This document shows, piece by piece, positions 39,573 through 49,100 of a stretch of 64,000 nt of DNA (within the stretch, counting starts at the first letter, position 1; the number at the start of each line of letters is the position of its first letter). The stretch lies in the NCBI RefSeq assembly GCF_034808145.1, contig NZ_JAXHGM010000002.1, forward strand, positions 186,001-250,000, read 5' to 3'. This DNA is from Halorubellus sp034808145. GTDB lineage: Archaea; Halobacteriota; Halobacteria; Halobacteriales; Natrialbaceae. The translations under genes were made by a program, and so were the position numbers. The notes under the pieces were generated by a model that did no database searches, had not been told where the DNA came from, and saw nothing but the letters and a program-made list of their open reading frames with translations.

Positions 39573-41597
39573 TCAGTCGTCGCGACGGTTCAGGCGTCCG
39601 AGCAGGAGCGCCGAGACCGCGGCGACCGCGGCGAACGCCGCAGGCACGCCGAAGCCGGGGAGCCCACCGCTCCCGTCGTCCGTTCCGGTCCCGTCGCTCG
39701 TCGTCTCGGGCTCCTCGATACCGAGGTAGTCACGCGCCTCCTCCTGGTCCATCTTCGGGAACTCCGTCGAGGACGAGTTCCAGTCGCCGGGGAGGTGGAC
39801 CTCGGTGTCCTCGCCGACCGCCTTGTGCGAGCGCACCGCGCTCTCGGAGGCGTTCTCGCCGAACGCACCCTCGACAGCGACGTACGCCTTCGAGTCATCG
39901 CCGAGGTTCGCGTTCATCGACGCGATGTCCCCGCCGAACTCGTCCTGCATCACGGCGCGGAACGACGTCATGTTCTCGAAGCTCGCGCCCGCCTGGAACG
40001 TCACCTCGTCGCTCCCGACGTTCACGTTCATCTTCGCCTTCTCGAACTCCGACCGCTGGAACGCCTCGACGAACCGCTTGACGTTCTCCGAGCCAGCGGC
40101 CGTCCCGGTCCCGGTCCCGGCGTTCGCGGAGTTCGCGGACTCCATGACGTTCCCGAGCGTCTGGTCGAGGAGGTTCTCCTGCTCGACGCTGTACTCCATC
40201 TCGGCGACGACCTCCTCACCCTCGGTCTGCGCGGTCGCCGTGAACGACACCTCGCCGCCGGTCGGGAGGTCGCGCTGCTCGAGCTCGGCGACGTACGCCT
40301 CGTAGTTCTGCGTGTCGAACTGGAACGACCCCTGGACGCGGACCGCGTCCTCGCTCGGCGAGGAGAGCGACCCCTCCCAGGAGTACGTCTGCACGAGTTC
40401 CGAGGCCTTCATCGCCTCGTACTGCTGGCGAGCCGTCTCGATCTGCTCGGTCACGTTCTCGTCGTCGCTCGCCTCCTCCGCGAGGTCGAGCCCGGCGTCG
40501 ACGAGCGGCTCGTACTCGCTCAGCTGGACGTCCCAGGACGCCTGCATCGACTTGCCCTCGGCGTCGAGGTTCGCGTGCACGTTGTCGACGTTGAGTTCCG
40601 CCACGGCGTCACCGACCGCTTCGGCGGTCTCCGTGGATACCTCGACGTCCTCCGCGCTCGTGATCGACTGCGCGACCTGCTGGCCGAGCGCGTCGTCGAT
40701 GTTCGAGTACACGATCTGGTACTCGATGTCGAGCAGCATCCGGCCGTCGTCGGCCTCGGTGAACGAGTAACTCGACACGCGCACGTCAGCGCTCCCGCCG
40801 AGCGCGGTCGCGATACTCGCGTACTGCTGTTCGATGGTTGCCGTCGCGTTCTCCTCCGTGTCCCACTGGCTCGCGAAGTACGACGAGACGTAGTACTCCT
40901 CGGAGGCCTGCAGGCGGTACTGGTTCGTGCCCTCTTCGAGCGTGTACTCGCGGTGCTGGACCATCCCGAGGTCCTCCGCGTACTGGACGTTCGCGGACCC
41001 GCTCGTCGAGAACTCGTTGGCCGCGACGGACATCTCGCCGTCCGTGGACGCGGACTCGACCGTGGACGTCATCGAGTACTCGCTGTCGTCGACGTACGTC
41101 ATGTCGAGGTTCGCTCGCGCGGACGCGTCGGACGCGGTGCGTTTCGCGCTCACGTCGACGTCGAGGTTCTCGAGGTTCTCCGGGCGCGGCGCCTGGAACG
41201 AGCCGTTCCCGGCGAGGGACGACGGCGTCAGGACGACCTGCGCGTCGCCCGTGACGTTCGTGCCGTCCTCGATGTCGTCGCGGACGAGCACGTGCATCAG
41301 GCCCTCGGTGACGTTCAGTCCGAGGTGGCCGGTCGCGGTGGACGCGGTGCCGTCCTCGGTGTCGTTCTGTTCGTACGCGAGGACGGCGTCGCCGTTCTCG
41401 TGGACGAATATCTCGTCTGCCGGTTCGACCGTGTCGTTGTCCGCTGGCGTCGTCGCGGCGACCGACGCCGTGGACGCTCCGTTCGCGGGGGCTGTCGTCG
41501 CGCCCGCCAGGGCGGTGACGCTCGCGGCGCTCGAACAGACGACGAGGAGCGCCACCAGCAAGGCGGTGGACGACCGAAGTTTGTCGGGGAATTCCAT
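39573..41597 (-). CDS. PGF-CTERM-anchored surface protein (paralogue 1)
   Basis: This 674-residue protein has a Sec-type signal (TALLVALLVVCSSAASVTA), an acidic Asn/Gln/Glu-rich extracellular domain and a C-terminal GGLPGFGVPAAFAAVAAVSALLLGRLNRRDD sorting signal for archaeosortase A. It matches the downstream paralogue from HENGDAVLAY at about 65 to the VHLPGDW region at about 595. The N-terminal SpAxxP and Ser/Thr-rich segment is probably O-glycosylated near the wall, as in other such proteins, but that is inference. The promoter region has a TATA-like GATTATGG on the minus strand, with a perfect 6-bp inverted repeat between it and the start. It is 162 bp from its paralogue, so each may have its own promoter. 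Confidence 0.85.
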   Translation of the reverse strand: MEFPDKLRSSTALLVALLVVCSSAASVTALAGATTAPANGASTASVAATTPADNDTVEPADEIFVHENGDAVLAYEQNDTEDGTASTATGHLGLNVTEGLMHVLVRDDIEDGTNVTGDAQVVLTPSSLAGNGSFQAPRPENLENLDVDVSAKRTASDASARANLDMTYVDDSEYSMTSTVESASTDGEMSVAANEFSTSGSANVQYAEDLGMVQHREYTLEEGTNQYRLQASEEYYVSSYFASQWDTEENATATIEQQYASIATALGGSADVRVSSYSFTEADDGRMLLDIEYQIVYSNIDDALGQQVAQSITSAEDVEVSTETAEAVGDAVAELNVDNVHANLDAEGKSMQASWDVQLSEYEPLVDAGLDLAEEASDDENVTEQIETARQQYEAMKASELVQTYSWEGSLSSPSEDAVRVQGSFQFDTQNYEAYVAELEQRDLPTGGEVSFTATAQTEGEEVVAEMEYSVEQENLLDQTLGNVMESANSANAGTGTGTAAGSENVKRFVEAFQRSEFEKAKMNVNVGSDEVTFQAGASFENMTSFRAVMQDEFGGDIASMNANLGDDSKAYVAVEGAFGENASESAVRSHKAVGEDTEVHLPGDWNSSSTEFPKMDQEEARDYLGIEEPETTSDGTGTDDGSGGLPGFGVPAAFAAVAAVSALLLGRLNRRDD

Positions 41598-41601
41598 GCA
41601 C

Positions 41602-41616
41602 TAGTTCGTGGAACTA
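41602..41616. promoter_or_regulatory. Inverted repeat between the TATA box and start of the surface-protein gene
   Basis: TAGTTC-GTG-GAACTA is a perfect 6-bp inverted repeat 5 bp upstream of the minus-strand start at 41597 and next to the TATA-like sequence at 41622-41629. This is a typical place for a repressor to block transcription start. Confidence 0.5.
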
Positions 41617-41651
41617 CGCTACCATAATCGTTTCCCGTTTGACATTCGTTG

Positions 41652-41676
41652 CGGTGCGTTCACATGATACGCACCG
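41652..41676. promoter_or_regulatory. 8-bp inverted repeat upstream of the surface-protein promoter
   Basis: CGGTGCGT (41652-41659) and ACGCACCG (41669-41676) are perfect reverse complements with a 9-bp spacer. They sit 55-80 bp upstream of the surface-protein start and could be an activator site. The remaining 41677-41973 contains no gene I can support. Confidence 0.45.
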
Positions 41677-41973
41677 TCACTCGGTGAAAACATCCTCCGG
41701 CGTACCGGGCGTCCGAAGGCTCGGAGACCGTCGACTGCCCGCCGAACGACGCCTGAGACGCGTCGTATCGGAAAGCGAGAACCTTCCGTCGCGCGCGGAA
41801 CCGGCGACCGTTGAGGGTTCTATCGGCGTCCCGGCATCATCCGCTCCCCTCCCTCGGCGCGACGGAGACGAGGACCGAACCCGTCGCGTGCCAGTGCGTG
41901 GCGCGCCGACGAACGCCTTCGAGAGGGTATCGTCGCGCTTTTGGTCGACCGACGGCAAGGACGCGTAACTGGC

Positions 41974-43230
41974 ATGGCCCGGTACCACATCGAGACGTAC
42001 GGGTGTACCTCGAACCGCGGCGAGAGCCGTCAGATCGAGAGCGCCCTCCGCGACGCCGGCCACTACAAGGTCGACGGCCCCGACGAGGCCGACGTCGCCA
42101 TCATGAACTCCTGTACGGTCGTGGAGAAGACGGAGCGGAACATGCTCCGTCGGGCCAAAGAACTGGAAGACGAGACCGCGGACCTCATCGTGACGGGCTG
42201 CATGGCGCTCGCGCAGAGCGAGGAGTTCCGCGAGCACGACGTCGACGCGCAGATACTGCACTGGGACGACGTCCCCGAGGCCGTCACGAACGGCGAATGC
42301 CCGACGCCCGGCCCCGGGACCGAGCCCGTGCTCGACGGCGTCGTCGGCATCCTCCCCATCGCTCGGGGCTGCATGAGCGACTGCTCGTACTGCATCACGA
42401 AGGCGGCGACCGGGAAGATAGACAGTCCGCCCGTCGAGGAGAACGTCGAGAAAGCGCGCGCGCTCGTCCACGCCGGCGCGAAGGAACTCCGCATCACCGG
42501 CCAGGACACCGGCGTCTACGGCTGGGACGACGGCGAACGCAAGCTCCACCTCCTCCTCGACCGCATCTGTCGCGAGATTGAGGGCGACTTCCGCGTGCGC
42601 GTCGGGATGGCGAACCCGAAGGGCGTTCACGGCATCCGCGACGACCTCGCCGCCGTCTTCGCGGAGCACGACGAGCTCTACAACTTCCTGCACGCGCCCG
42701 TGCAGTCCGGGAGCGACGACGTCCTCGGCGACATGCGCCGCCAGCACCAGGTGAGCGAGTACGTCGAGGTCGTCGAGACGTTCGACGAGCACCTGGCGGA
42801 GTGGACGCTGTCGACGGACTTCATCGTCGGGTTCCCGACGGAGACCGACGCGGACTTCGAGCAGACGATGGCGCTCCTCCGGGAGACCCGGCCGGAGAAG
42901 ATCAACGTCACGCGGTTCTCGAAGCGCCCCGGCACCGACGCCGCCGACATGAAGGGCCTCGGCGGGACGAAGAAGAAGGAGCGCTCGAAGGCCATGTCGG
43001 AGCTGAAGATGGACGTCGTCGGCGACGCGTACGACGCGATGGTCGGCGAGACGCGCGAGGACTGCCTCGTCGTCGAGCACGGCACCGGCGACTCCGTGAA
43101 GTGCCGCGACCACGCGTACCGACAGCTCATCGTACAGAACGCGAGCGACCACGACCTCGAACCCGGAGACTTCGTCGACCTCGAAGTGACGGGTCACTCG
43201 ACCGTGTACGCGTTCGCCGACCCGGTCTAA
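41974..43230 (+). CDS. tRNA t6A37 methylthiotransferase (CDKAL1/MtaB-type radical SAM)
   Basis: This enzyme adds a methylthio group to t6A at position 37 of tRNAs that read ANN codons. The 418-residue protein has the N-terminal UPF0004 domain (IETYGCTSNRGESRQ, NSCTVVEKTE, VTGCMA, each with one cluster Cys). A radical-SAM domain follows with GCMSDCSYCITKAATGK, whose C-x3-C-x2-C binds the SAM cluster. FIVGFPTETDADFEQT and a C-terminal TRAM domain (about 355-418) complete it. The archaeal CDKAL1-like subgroup is the expected one. The ATG at 41974 begins at the conserved YHIETYGC. It converges with the lipoprotein gene, with 36 bp between stops. Confidence 0.93.
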   Translation: MARYHIETYGCTSNRGESRQIESALRDAGHYKVDGPDEADVAIMNSCTVVEKTERNMLRRAKELEDETADLIVTGCMALAQSEEFREHDVDAQILHWDDVPEAVTNGECPTPGPGTEPVLDGVVGILPIARGCMSDCSYCITKAATGKIDSPPVEENVEKARALVHAGAKELRITGQDTGVYGWDDGERKLHLLLDRICREIEGDFRVRVGMANPKGVHGIRDDLAAVFAEHDELYNFLHAPVQSGSDDVLGDMRRQHQVSEYVEVVETFDEHLAEWTLSTDFIVGFPTETDADFEQTMALLRETRPEKINVTRFSKRPGTDAADMKGLGGTKKKERSKAMSELKMDVVGDAYDAMVGETREDCLVVEHGTGDSVKCRDHAYRQLIVQNASDHDLEPGDFVDLEVTGHSTVYAFADPV

Positions 43231-43266
43231 GACGCAACGCCCTCGGCCGCGACCGACCGCGTTGAC

Positions 43267-43737
43267 TCAGGTCCCTTCCGGAATGACGACGTCGCCATCC
43301 TCGACGACGACGGCGACGACCTCGGTGACGGACGAGTCGTAGGATTGCTTCGTCCACACGTCGTCGCCGTCGAGTCGAATCGCGACCTGGTACGTGCTGC
43401 GGTCGACCGTCCATCCTGCGCCGAACGATTCGCTGTCGACTACGGTCTTCCCGTCGTCGCGCTTCGCATCGAGCGAGAACTCGCGGTGGAAGCCGCCGTC
43501 GTCGCCCTGCCGGAGTTCGAGCGTCACGTCGTGGGCGGTCTGGTCGTCGTTGAGGACTTCAAGTCGCTCCAGGTCGGCGGTGCCACCACCCGTGACGAGG
43601 TCGCGGGGATCGCCGACGCACCCGGACAGCACGCCGAGGGTCGTGGTCGACGCGACTGCGGCGAGGACGCGACGTCGACCGACTGCAGCCGGCGAATCCG
43701 TGCTGGCTGCGTCGAGGGGAGGAGCGTTCGGAGACAC
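43267..43737 (-). CDS. Tat-exported lipoprotein, function unknown
   Basis: This 156-residue protein starts with a twin-arginine signal (GRRRVLAAVASTTTLGVLSGC) whose lipobox Cys is at about residue 37, so it should be lipid-anchored outside the cell. The mature domain (about 50-156) is mostly beta strands, with DLERLEVLNDDQTAHDVTLELRQGDDG and YQVAIRLDGDDVWTKQSYDS. This is the pattern of small Ig-like or beta-sandwich lipoproteins found in haloarchaea. I prefer the GTG at 43737, because a TATA-like CTTTTGCCG lies about 27-30 bp upstream on the minus strand. An ATG at 43788 would add 17 residues. No ligand is predictable. Confidence 0.75.
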   Translation of the reverse strand: MSPNAPPLDAASTDSPAAVGRRRVLAAVASTTTLGVLSGCVGDPRDLVTGGGTADLERLEVLNDDQTAHDVTLELRQGDDGGFHREFSLDAKRDDGKTVVDSESFGAGWTVDRSTYQVAIRLDGDDVWTKQSYDSSVTEVVAVVVEDGDVVIPEGT

Positions 43738-43856
43738 GACCGCGACGTCGAACCGTCGCGGCAAAAGTCTGTCTCGTCCTCCCGACACCCACCTTTCGTC
43801 GCTCGTCGAACCTACTTTTCGACGCGCTTTTGCCGTCCGGGCGCGACGACCGCGTC

Positions 43857-44567
43857 ATGACCGACACCGACCCGCGTCGTGACCTGGCGCGGCGCATCGC
43901 CGGCGAGGTGACGCTCTCCGCGGACCCGGGCGCGACCATCCGGAAGTGGCGCACCGACTTCGACGTCAGCCAGACCGAACTCGCGAGCTCGCTCGACGTC
44001 TCCTCCTCCGTCATCTCAGACTACGAGAGCGGGCGCCGCGAGAGCCCCGGAATCGGGTTCGTGCGCCGCGTCGTCGACGGCCTCCTCGACATCGACGAAT
44101 CCCGCGGCGGCGACCGCATCCGCCAGTACGCCCGCGTCGTCTCCGCCGGCTTCGACAGCGAGGTCGTCGCCGACCTCCGCGAATACCCCCGTACGGTCGC
44201 GCTCGACCGCTTCTACGACGCCATCGACGCCACCGAGGTCCAGGCGGGCGACGCCGACCGCGTCAGCGGCCACACCGTCATCAACTCCATCGCCGTCATC
44301 ACCCGCCTCTCCAGCGAGGAGTTCTACCGACTCTACGGCCAGTCCACGAGCCGCGCGCTCGTGTTCACCGACATCACGCGCGGCGAGAGCCCGCTCGTCG
44401 CCCAGCGCGTCGTCACCCCCACGCCGAACGCCATCGTCCTCCACGGCATCACCGAGGACGACCTCTGGGAGCACGCCCCCAAGCTCGCCCGCGCCGACGG
44501 CGTCAGCCTCGCACTCACCCAACAGGAGCCAGACGCGATGCTCGACGCACTCGCAAGCCTCCCTTGA
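43857..44567 (+). CDS. Helix-turn-helix (XRE-type) transcriptional regulator next to hmgB
   Basis: This 236-residue protein has an N-terminal region with RRDLARRIAGEVTLSADPGATIRKWR and then a classical XRE helix-turn-helix (about 40-75; VSQTELASSLDVSSSVISDYESGRRESPGIGFVRRVVD). The C-terminal half (about 100-236) is a soluble alpha/beta domain; STSRALVFTDITRGESPLVAQRVVTPTPNAIVLHGI is its most distinctive part and suggests a ligand-binding or dimerisation domain. The gene is divergent from the lipoprotein gene (120 bp between starts) and convergent with hmgB. Its position beside hmgB could mean control of mevalonate synthesis, as inference. A TATA-like CTTTTGCCG about 25 bp upstream supports the ATG at 43857. 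Confidence 0.85.
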   Translation: MTDTDPRRDLARRIAGEVTLSADPGATIRKWRTDFDVSQTELASSLDVSSSVISDYESGRRESPGIGFVRRVVDGLLDIDESRGGDRIRQYARVVSAGFDSEVVADLREYPRTVALDRFYDAIDATEVQAGDADRVSGHTVINSIAVITRLSSEEFYRLYGQSTSRALVFTDITRGESPLVAQRVVTPTPNAIVLHGITEDDLWEHAPKLARADGVSLALTQQEPDAMLDALASLP

Positions 44568-44610
44568 CCAACCACCACCACGCTAAACACGACCGACAAC
44601 GACGAGACCC

Positions 44611-44780
44611 GACTGACCGCGACGCCTCGCGGGTCGCCGCGCTCCCCGCTCGGCGGTCGACGCGAGACCCTCGCTACGCTCGGGCGCCCTAAAACCGGAG
44701 AGCACCGACTGACCGCGACGCCTCGCGGGTCGCCGCGCTCCCCGCTCGGCAGTCGACGCGAGACCCTCGCTACGCTCGGG
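44611..44780. repeat. Two 74-bp direct repeats between convergent genes
   Basis: Copies at 44611-44684 and 44707-44780 begin GACTGACCGCGACGCC and end TCGCTACGCTCGGG, and differ at one position (CGGCGGTCG versus CGGCAGTCG). They fill the 220-bp gap between the XRE regulator and hmgB, both transcribed toward them. Tandem duplication of a terminator-like element is likely. Confidence 0.9.
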
Positions 44781-44786
44781 TCTCGC
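44759..44786. terminator. Hairpin at the end of hmgB
   Basis: GCGAGACCC (44759-44767) and GGGTCTCGC (44778-44786) form a perfect 9-bp stem with a 10-nt loop directly beside the hmgB stop codon. The equivalent hairpin in the other copy is broken. It could act as a bidirectional transcription or RNA-processing boundary. Confidence 0.5.
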
Positions 44787-44787
44787 G

Positions 44788-46125
44788 TTACTCCACGTAC
44801 GTGTACTTCCGTTCGCCCATGCGGCCCCAGCCGTCGAACACGAACTCCGCGCTCGGCGTCGTGAACTCCTCGAGTTCCTTGTCCATGTCGTGATTGTGAC
44901 GGTCGTGGACCTCCTCGTACTCCGCCCATGACAGGTCGTAGCGCTCCGCGACCTGCTCGTCGACGTTCAACGCCGCGATCTCCTCGCGCCAGCCGTCCTG
45001 CACCGTCTCACCGTGGACCTCCGCCTGCGCGCCGGAGCCGTACGACGCCACCAGCAGACTCTCGCCCGTGACGTCGAGGTCGTTCTCGTACGCGGCCTTC
45101 AGCGCCGCGATACGCGCCACGTGCACGGACGCCGTGTACCAGTTCCCGACGTCGCGCGAGATCGAGAGCGTCGGGTCGACCGTCGCCGCGTACCAGTCCG
45201 CGTACTGCTCGGTGTCCTTCAGCGCGCTCATGTACTCGCGGACCGCCCCCTCGTACTCGCCGTCGTCCTCGAAGCTCTCGCGGCGCGGCTGCCGCCCGAT
45301 CTCCTCCGCGAGCGCCTCCTCGTGCTCCGTATCCCGCGTCACGTGCCGGTACGCGAGCGCCGCCGCCTTCCGGACCATCCCCGGGAACGGCGTGTGGAAC
45401 GGCGCGTACGCGAAGTCATCCAGGTGGACGTCGCCCGCGACGCTCTCGTAGTCCTCCAGGGCCTCCCGCATCCGCGCGAGGTACACCTGCACCGAGCGCT
45501 TGCCGTCGACGCTCGGGAACTGCTGGTTGGGCTTCAGGAAGTCCGTCTCGTCCGCGCTCCCGTACCCCTGCTCGGTCGTGAGCTCCACGAGGTCCGGGTC
45601 CTCGTCGATGAGAAGCGCCACCGCACCGGCACCCTGGGTCGCCTCGCCGGCGTCGCCGCGCGCGTACAGCGCCGTGTCCGTCGCCACGACGATCGCCTTC
45701 CGGCCGCGGTTCCGGCCCGCGCGAATCCAGTTGTACGCGTCGTCGATGCTCTGCGTGCCCGCGATGCACGCGAACTTCCGCTCGCCCTTGTTCGCGTGAT
45801 GGAAATCCCCGTCGTACACCTGCTCCAGGCAACCCGCGATGTACGTCGAGATCGGCTTCGAGTTATCGAAACTCGACTCCGTCGCCACGTCGATCCGACC
45901 GACGTCCTCGGGCTCCAGACCCTTCCGGTCCATCAACCGCTTCGCCGCGTTCGCGCCCATCGTTACGATGTCCTCGTAACTATCCGGGAACGACGACGCA
46001 CGAAGCCCCAACCCCTTCGTGTACTTCTCCGGATCGTCACCCTTCTCCGGCGCGAACGTCTCCGCCAGGTCGAGTTTCAGATTCCCTGTCCACAGCTCGA
46101 CCGCGTCGATACCCACGCTTGTCAT
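44788..46125 (-). CDS. hmgB: Hydroxymethylglutaryl-CoA synthase
   Basis: HMG-CoA synthase condenses acetyl-CoA with acetoacetyl-CoA, the committed entry into the mevalonate route for archaeal isoprenoid lipids. This 445-residue protein has the full thiolase fold. The catalytic Cys120 lies in FACIAGTQS and a Glu in ATESSFDNSK precedes it. Later motifs HTPFPGMVRKAAALAYRH (with the conserved His) and GNWYTASVHVARIAAL are intact. The ATG at 46125 begins MTSVGIDAVELW, the family's usual start. It is convergent with the XRE regulator. The isomerase homologue at 7112 is a later-pathway relative but far away, so the pathway genes are scattered. Confidence 0.96.
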   Translation of the reverse strand: MTSVGIDAVELWTGNLKLDLAETFAPEKGDDPEKYTKGLGLRASSFPDSYEDIVTMGANAAKRLMDRKGLEPEDVGRIDVATESSFDNSKPISTYIAGCLEQVYDGDFHHANKGERKFACIAGTQSIDDAYNWIRAGRNRGRKAIVVATDTALYARGDAGEATQGAGAVALLIDEDPDLVELTTEQGYGSADETDFLKPNQQFPSVDGKRSVQVYLARMREALEDYESVAGDVHLDDFAYAPFHTPFPGMVRKAAALAYRHVTRDTEHEEALAEEIGRQPRRESFEDDGEYEGAVREYMSALKDTEQYADWYAATVDPTLSISRDVGNWYTASVHVARIAALKAAYENDLDVTGESLLVASYGSGAQAEVHGETVQDGWREEIAALNVDEQVAERYDLSWAEYEEVHDRHNHDMDKELEEFTTPSAEFVFDGWGRMGERKYTYVE

Positions 46126-46198
46126 ACCACGTACTCGTCACGGCCGCTATTTGGGCGTGTCGATGAATAGTTCGACTATCGTCGAAAAAGAGCGGCCG

Positions 46199-49100
46199 TC
46201 AGATATCGTCGATGACGACAGTGATGGTGCGACCGTCCGAGAGCCCCAACGTGACGGTAACTGTGCTCCCCGTGACGTCCACGGCATCACCGTTGTTCTT
46301 CCGGAAGTACGCCAGAGTCACCCTCGCGTTCTCGCCGGTGTCGATCTGGGAGAACTGGTCGAGTTGGTAGGTCGTCCCGAGGCTCATCGTTCCTTCATGC
46401 CATCCGTCTCCCGACGGGCTCTCCACGTACGCCTCGACGGTACCAGGCTCGGTGCCAAGGTCCCTCTCGTCGAGTTCCGCTGCGGCCCCCCCGGATACCG
46501 ACACCGTGACGTTCTGGACGGTCACTGCCGAAGAGTCGTCGTTCGAGATGGTGAAGTCCAGACTACCGAGACCCTCGTCGTTCGTCGAGCCGCTCCCCGT
46601 CACGTAGTTCAGACCGGAGCGGTCGAGGTCGTTGACCGTCACGTTCACCGTGTCCGTACTGGCTCGTCCTCTGGCGTTGGTGGTCGTCAGCGTGACCTCT
46701 ACCTCCTTGTTCCCGGTCACGTCGACGCCGGTGGCGTCGAACGTCGCGGTGGGGGTCGACGTGTCAGCGTCAGTGATGCTGACCGGGACACCGCTTGGGT
46801 TCTCGGTTATCACCCACTCGTAACTCGTGATGGACCCGCCGGGGCTGGAACTGGCACTTGCATCCAGGGTACCCGTCGACCCCTCGTCGACGACGACGTC
46901 CGGTCCGGCTTCGGCAACGGGCCCAGCGACCAAGTCCATGGTGAACGTCTCCGTCAGCGTACTCCCGCCCTGAACCTGATAACTGATGGTTATCTCAACG
47001 CGCTCGTCGGTCATATTGACGTTCGTGGGGCCGGACTGGTCGTAGAATTCGTAGATGTAGAACCGCGCCTCTGAACCACTGGACATGACGGGATTCCCGT
47101 TGTTCACACTCGCGCTGTTGTCGAGGTCCACGGTAAGCCCGTCTGCGGGCACCATCTGATACTCGGTATCAGTGAGTTGGTAGTCGACGTAACCGTTCTC
47201 CGTGTCCGCGAGCACAACTATCTCGTTCACTTCAGGTTCGCCGTTGGTGCCACCGAGCTTGTCCGAAAGCCCATCGATGGAGTCGTTCAATGGATTGATC
47301 GTCACGTCGAGGAGCGTGACGGACTGAGCGTGACCGTTCGAGAGGTTGAATTCGATGCCACCACGTGGGTCCGTGTCGATGCTCCCGGAGTTGTCGCCGC
47401 CCTCCAACGCGGCGCCGTCGCCGACGTAGTACAGCGTACCGGACGTGGACTGGACGGTCACGGTTCTCGTGGTCGTCGCACTCGCACCTTCGTCGTCAGT
47501 CACAGTCAGCGTCACTTGATACGTACCGGACGATCCGTACGTGTGCGTCACCGATTCGCCAGTCGCAGTTGCGCCGTCGCCGAACGCCCACTCGTAGCTA
47601 CTGATGGCGCCGTCGACGTCCACGCTATCGGCGGCGTCGAACGTTACCGACGTCCCGGCGTACGGCGACGGCGGCGAGAACGACAGGTTCGCACTTGGCT
47701 GGCAGTTGTATGCCCCAGCGGACACGCAGATGTCGTCGACGAACCACGAGTCATCGAAGTTGGTGTCCGCCTGGACCACGCGAACCGCGAGATTCGAGTG
47801 AAGTGCGTTCGCGTCCGTCAGGGTCGCGGATATCTGCTGGTAGGGTTCGTTCGATCCAGTGGCCGTAACGGTCTGGATGGTGCTCCAGGACCCATCGTTT
47901 GCACGGTACTGGACCAACAGATCCTCGCCGGAGTCCGGCTGGTCACCGCCCGTTTCACCCTGCTTGACCGCCAGCGTCACGTTCACCGACGGCTTCCCCG
48001 ACGTGTCGAGTGAGGTAGAGACGATGCCGCCGTTCGTCCCGACGTCGGCGATGTGGACTGCCCGCGTTGGGGAGTTCGAGATACTCTTCCCGGTGGCGAC
48101 GAACACCTCACCGGCCGGTGCGTTCACGCGCGACCAGTTCGCGTTGACGTCGAGCGAGCGACCGCCCTCGAAGTCGTCGTGGATGCCGACACCCGGTGGC
48201 CGCTCGACGGTGACTGTCCGCGTCGTCGTGTTCGTTGCGCCGTCGTCATCCGTTACGGTCAGCGTCACGGTGTACGTCCCAGCGCTGTCGAAGCTGTGGC
48301 TCACGGTCTCGCCAGTCTCGGTCGATGCGTCGCCGAAGTCCCACTGGTAGGACTGGATGGTCCCGTCAGCGTCCGTCGAGCCGCTCGCGTCGAACGACAC
48401 CGCGTCCTTCGTCGTCGGGTTCGACGGGTCGAACGAGAACGCCGGTTCGGGGTCGTCGTTCAGTTGTTCGACGACGATACGAATCCGGTCGCCGGTCCCA
48501 CCACCGGTGGCGTACACGTACGCCCACCCCGGTTGGTTGACGGTGAGGTTGACTGGCGCGGTAGCTGCGTCGTTCGACCGGTTCGTCGCGTTCTTCACCG
48601 CGAGCACGCCCTGATTGCTTACGCTGAACTCGATCAGCGCCCCGGAGAGCCCGTCCGTCGTCGCGTTCAGTTGTATCACGGACACAGAACTCCTGTCGAC
48701 AGTCAGATTCCCGTCTTCGAGCGATATCTTCCCAGAGCGAGCTGCGATCTCGCTAGGTGTTGGCCACGAAACCGTGTACGTTCCTTCACCGATTCCTGAA
48801 TCACTGTTGTCGTCCGAGTCCGCGTCCACGACGGTGAACGAGACGAGCGCGTTCGACGACCGGTTCCGGTCGAACGACCCGGCGGGGTCGCCACTCCGGT
48901 TCAAGCGCACCTCGATCGGTTGGTCGCCGGTCACGTCGTCGACGGCGTACGTCACCGTCACCTCGCCGTCCGGGCCGGTCCGGAGGTCGGTGAACGAGCG
49001 CTTCGACGACCCGTCGGCGGTCAGCTCGCCGGGCCCGACGAGCGAGACGTTCACCGTCGCATCCGACACCGGGTTGTCGTATCGGTCACGCACCTGGAAC

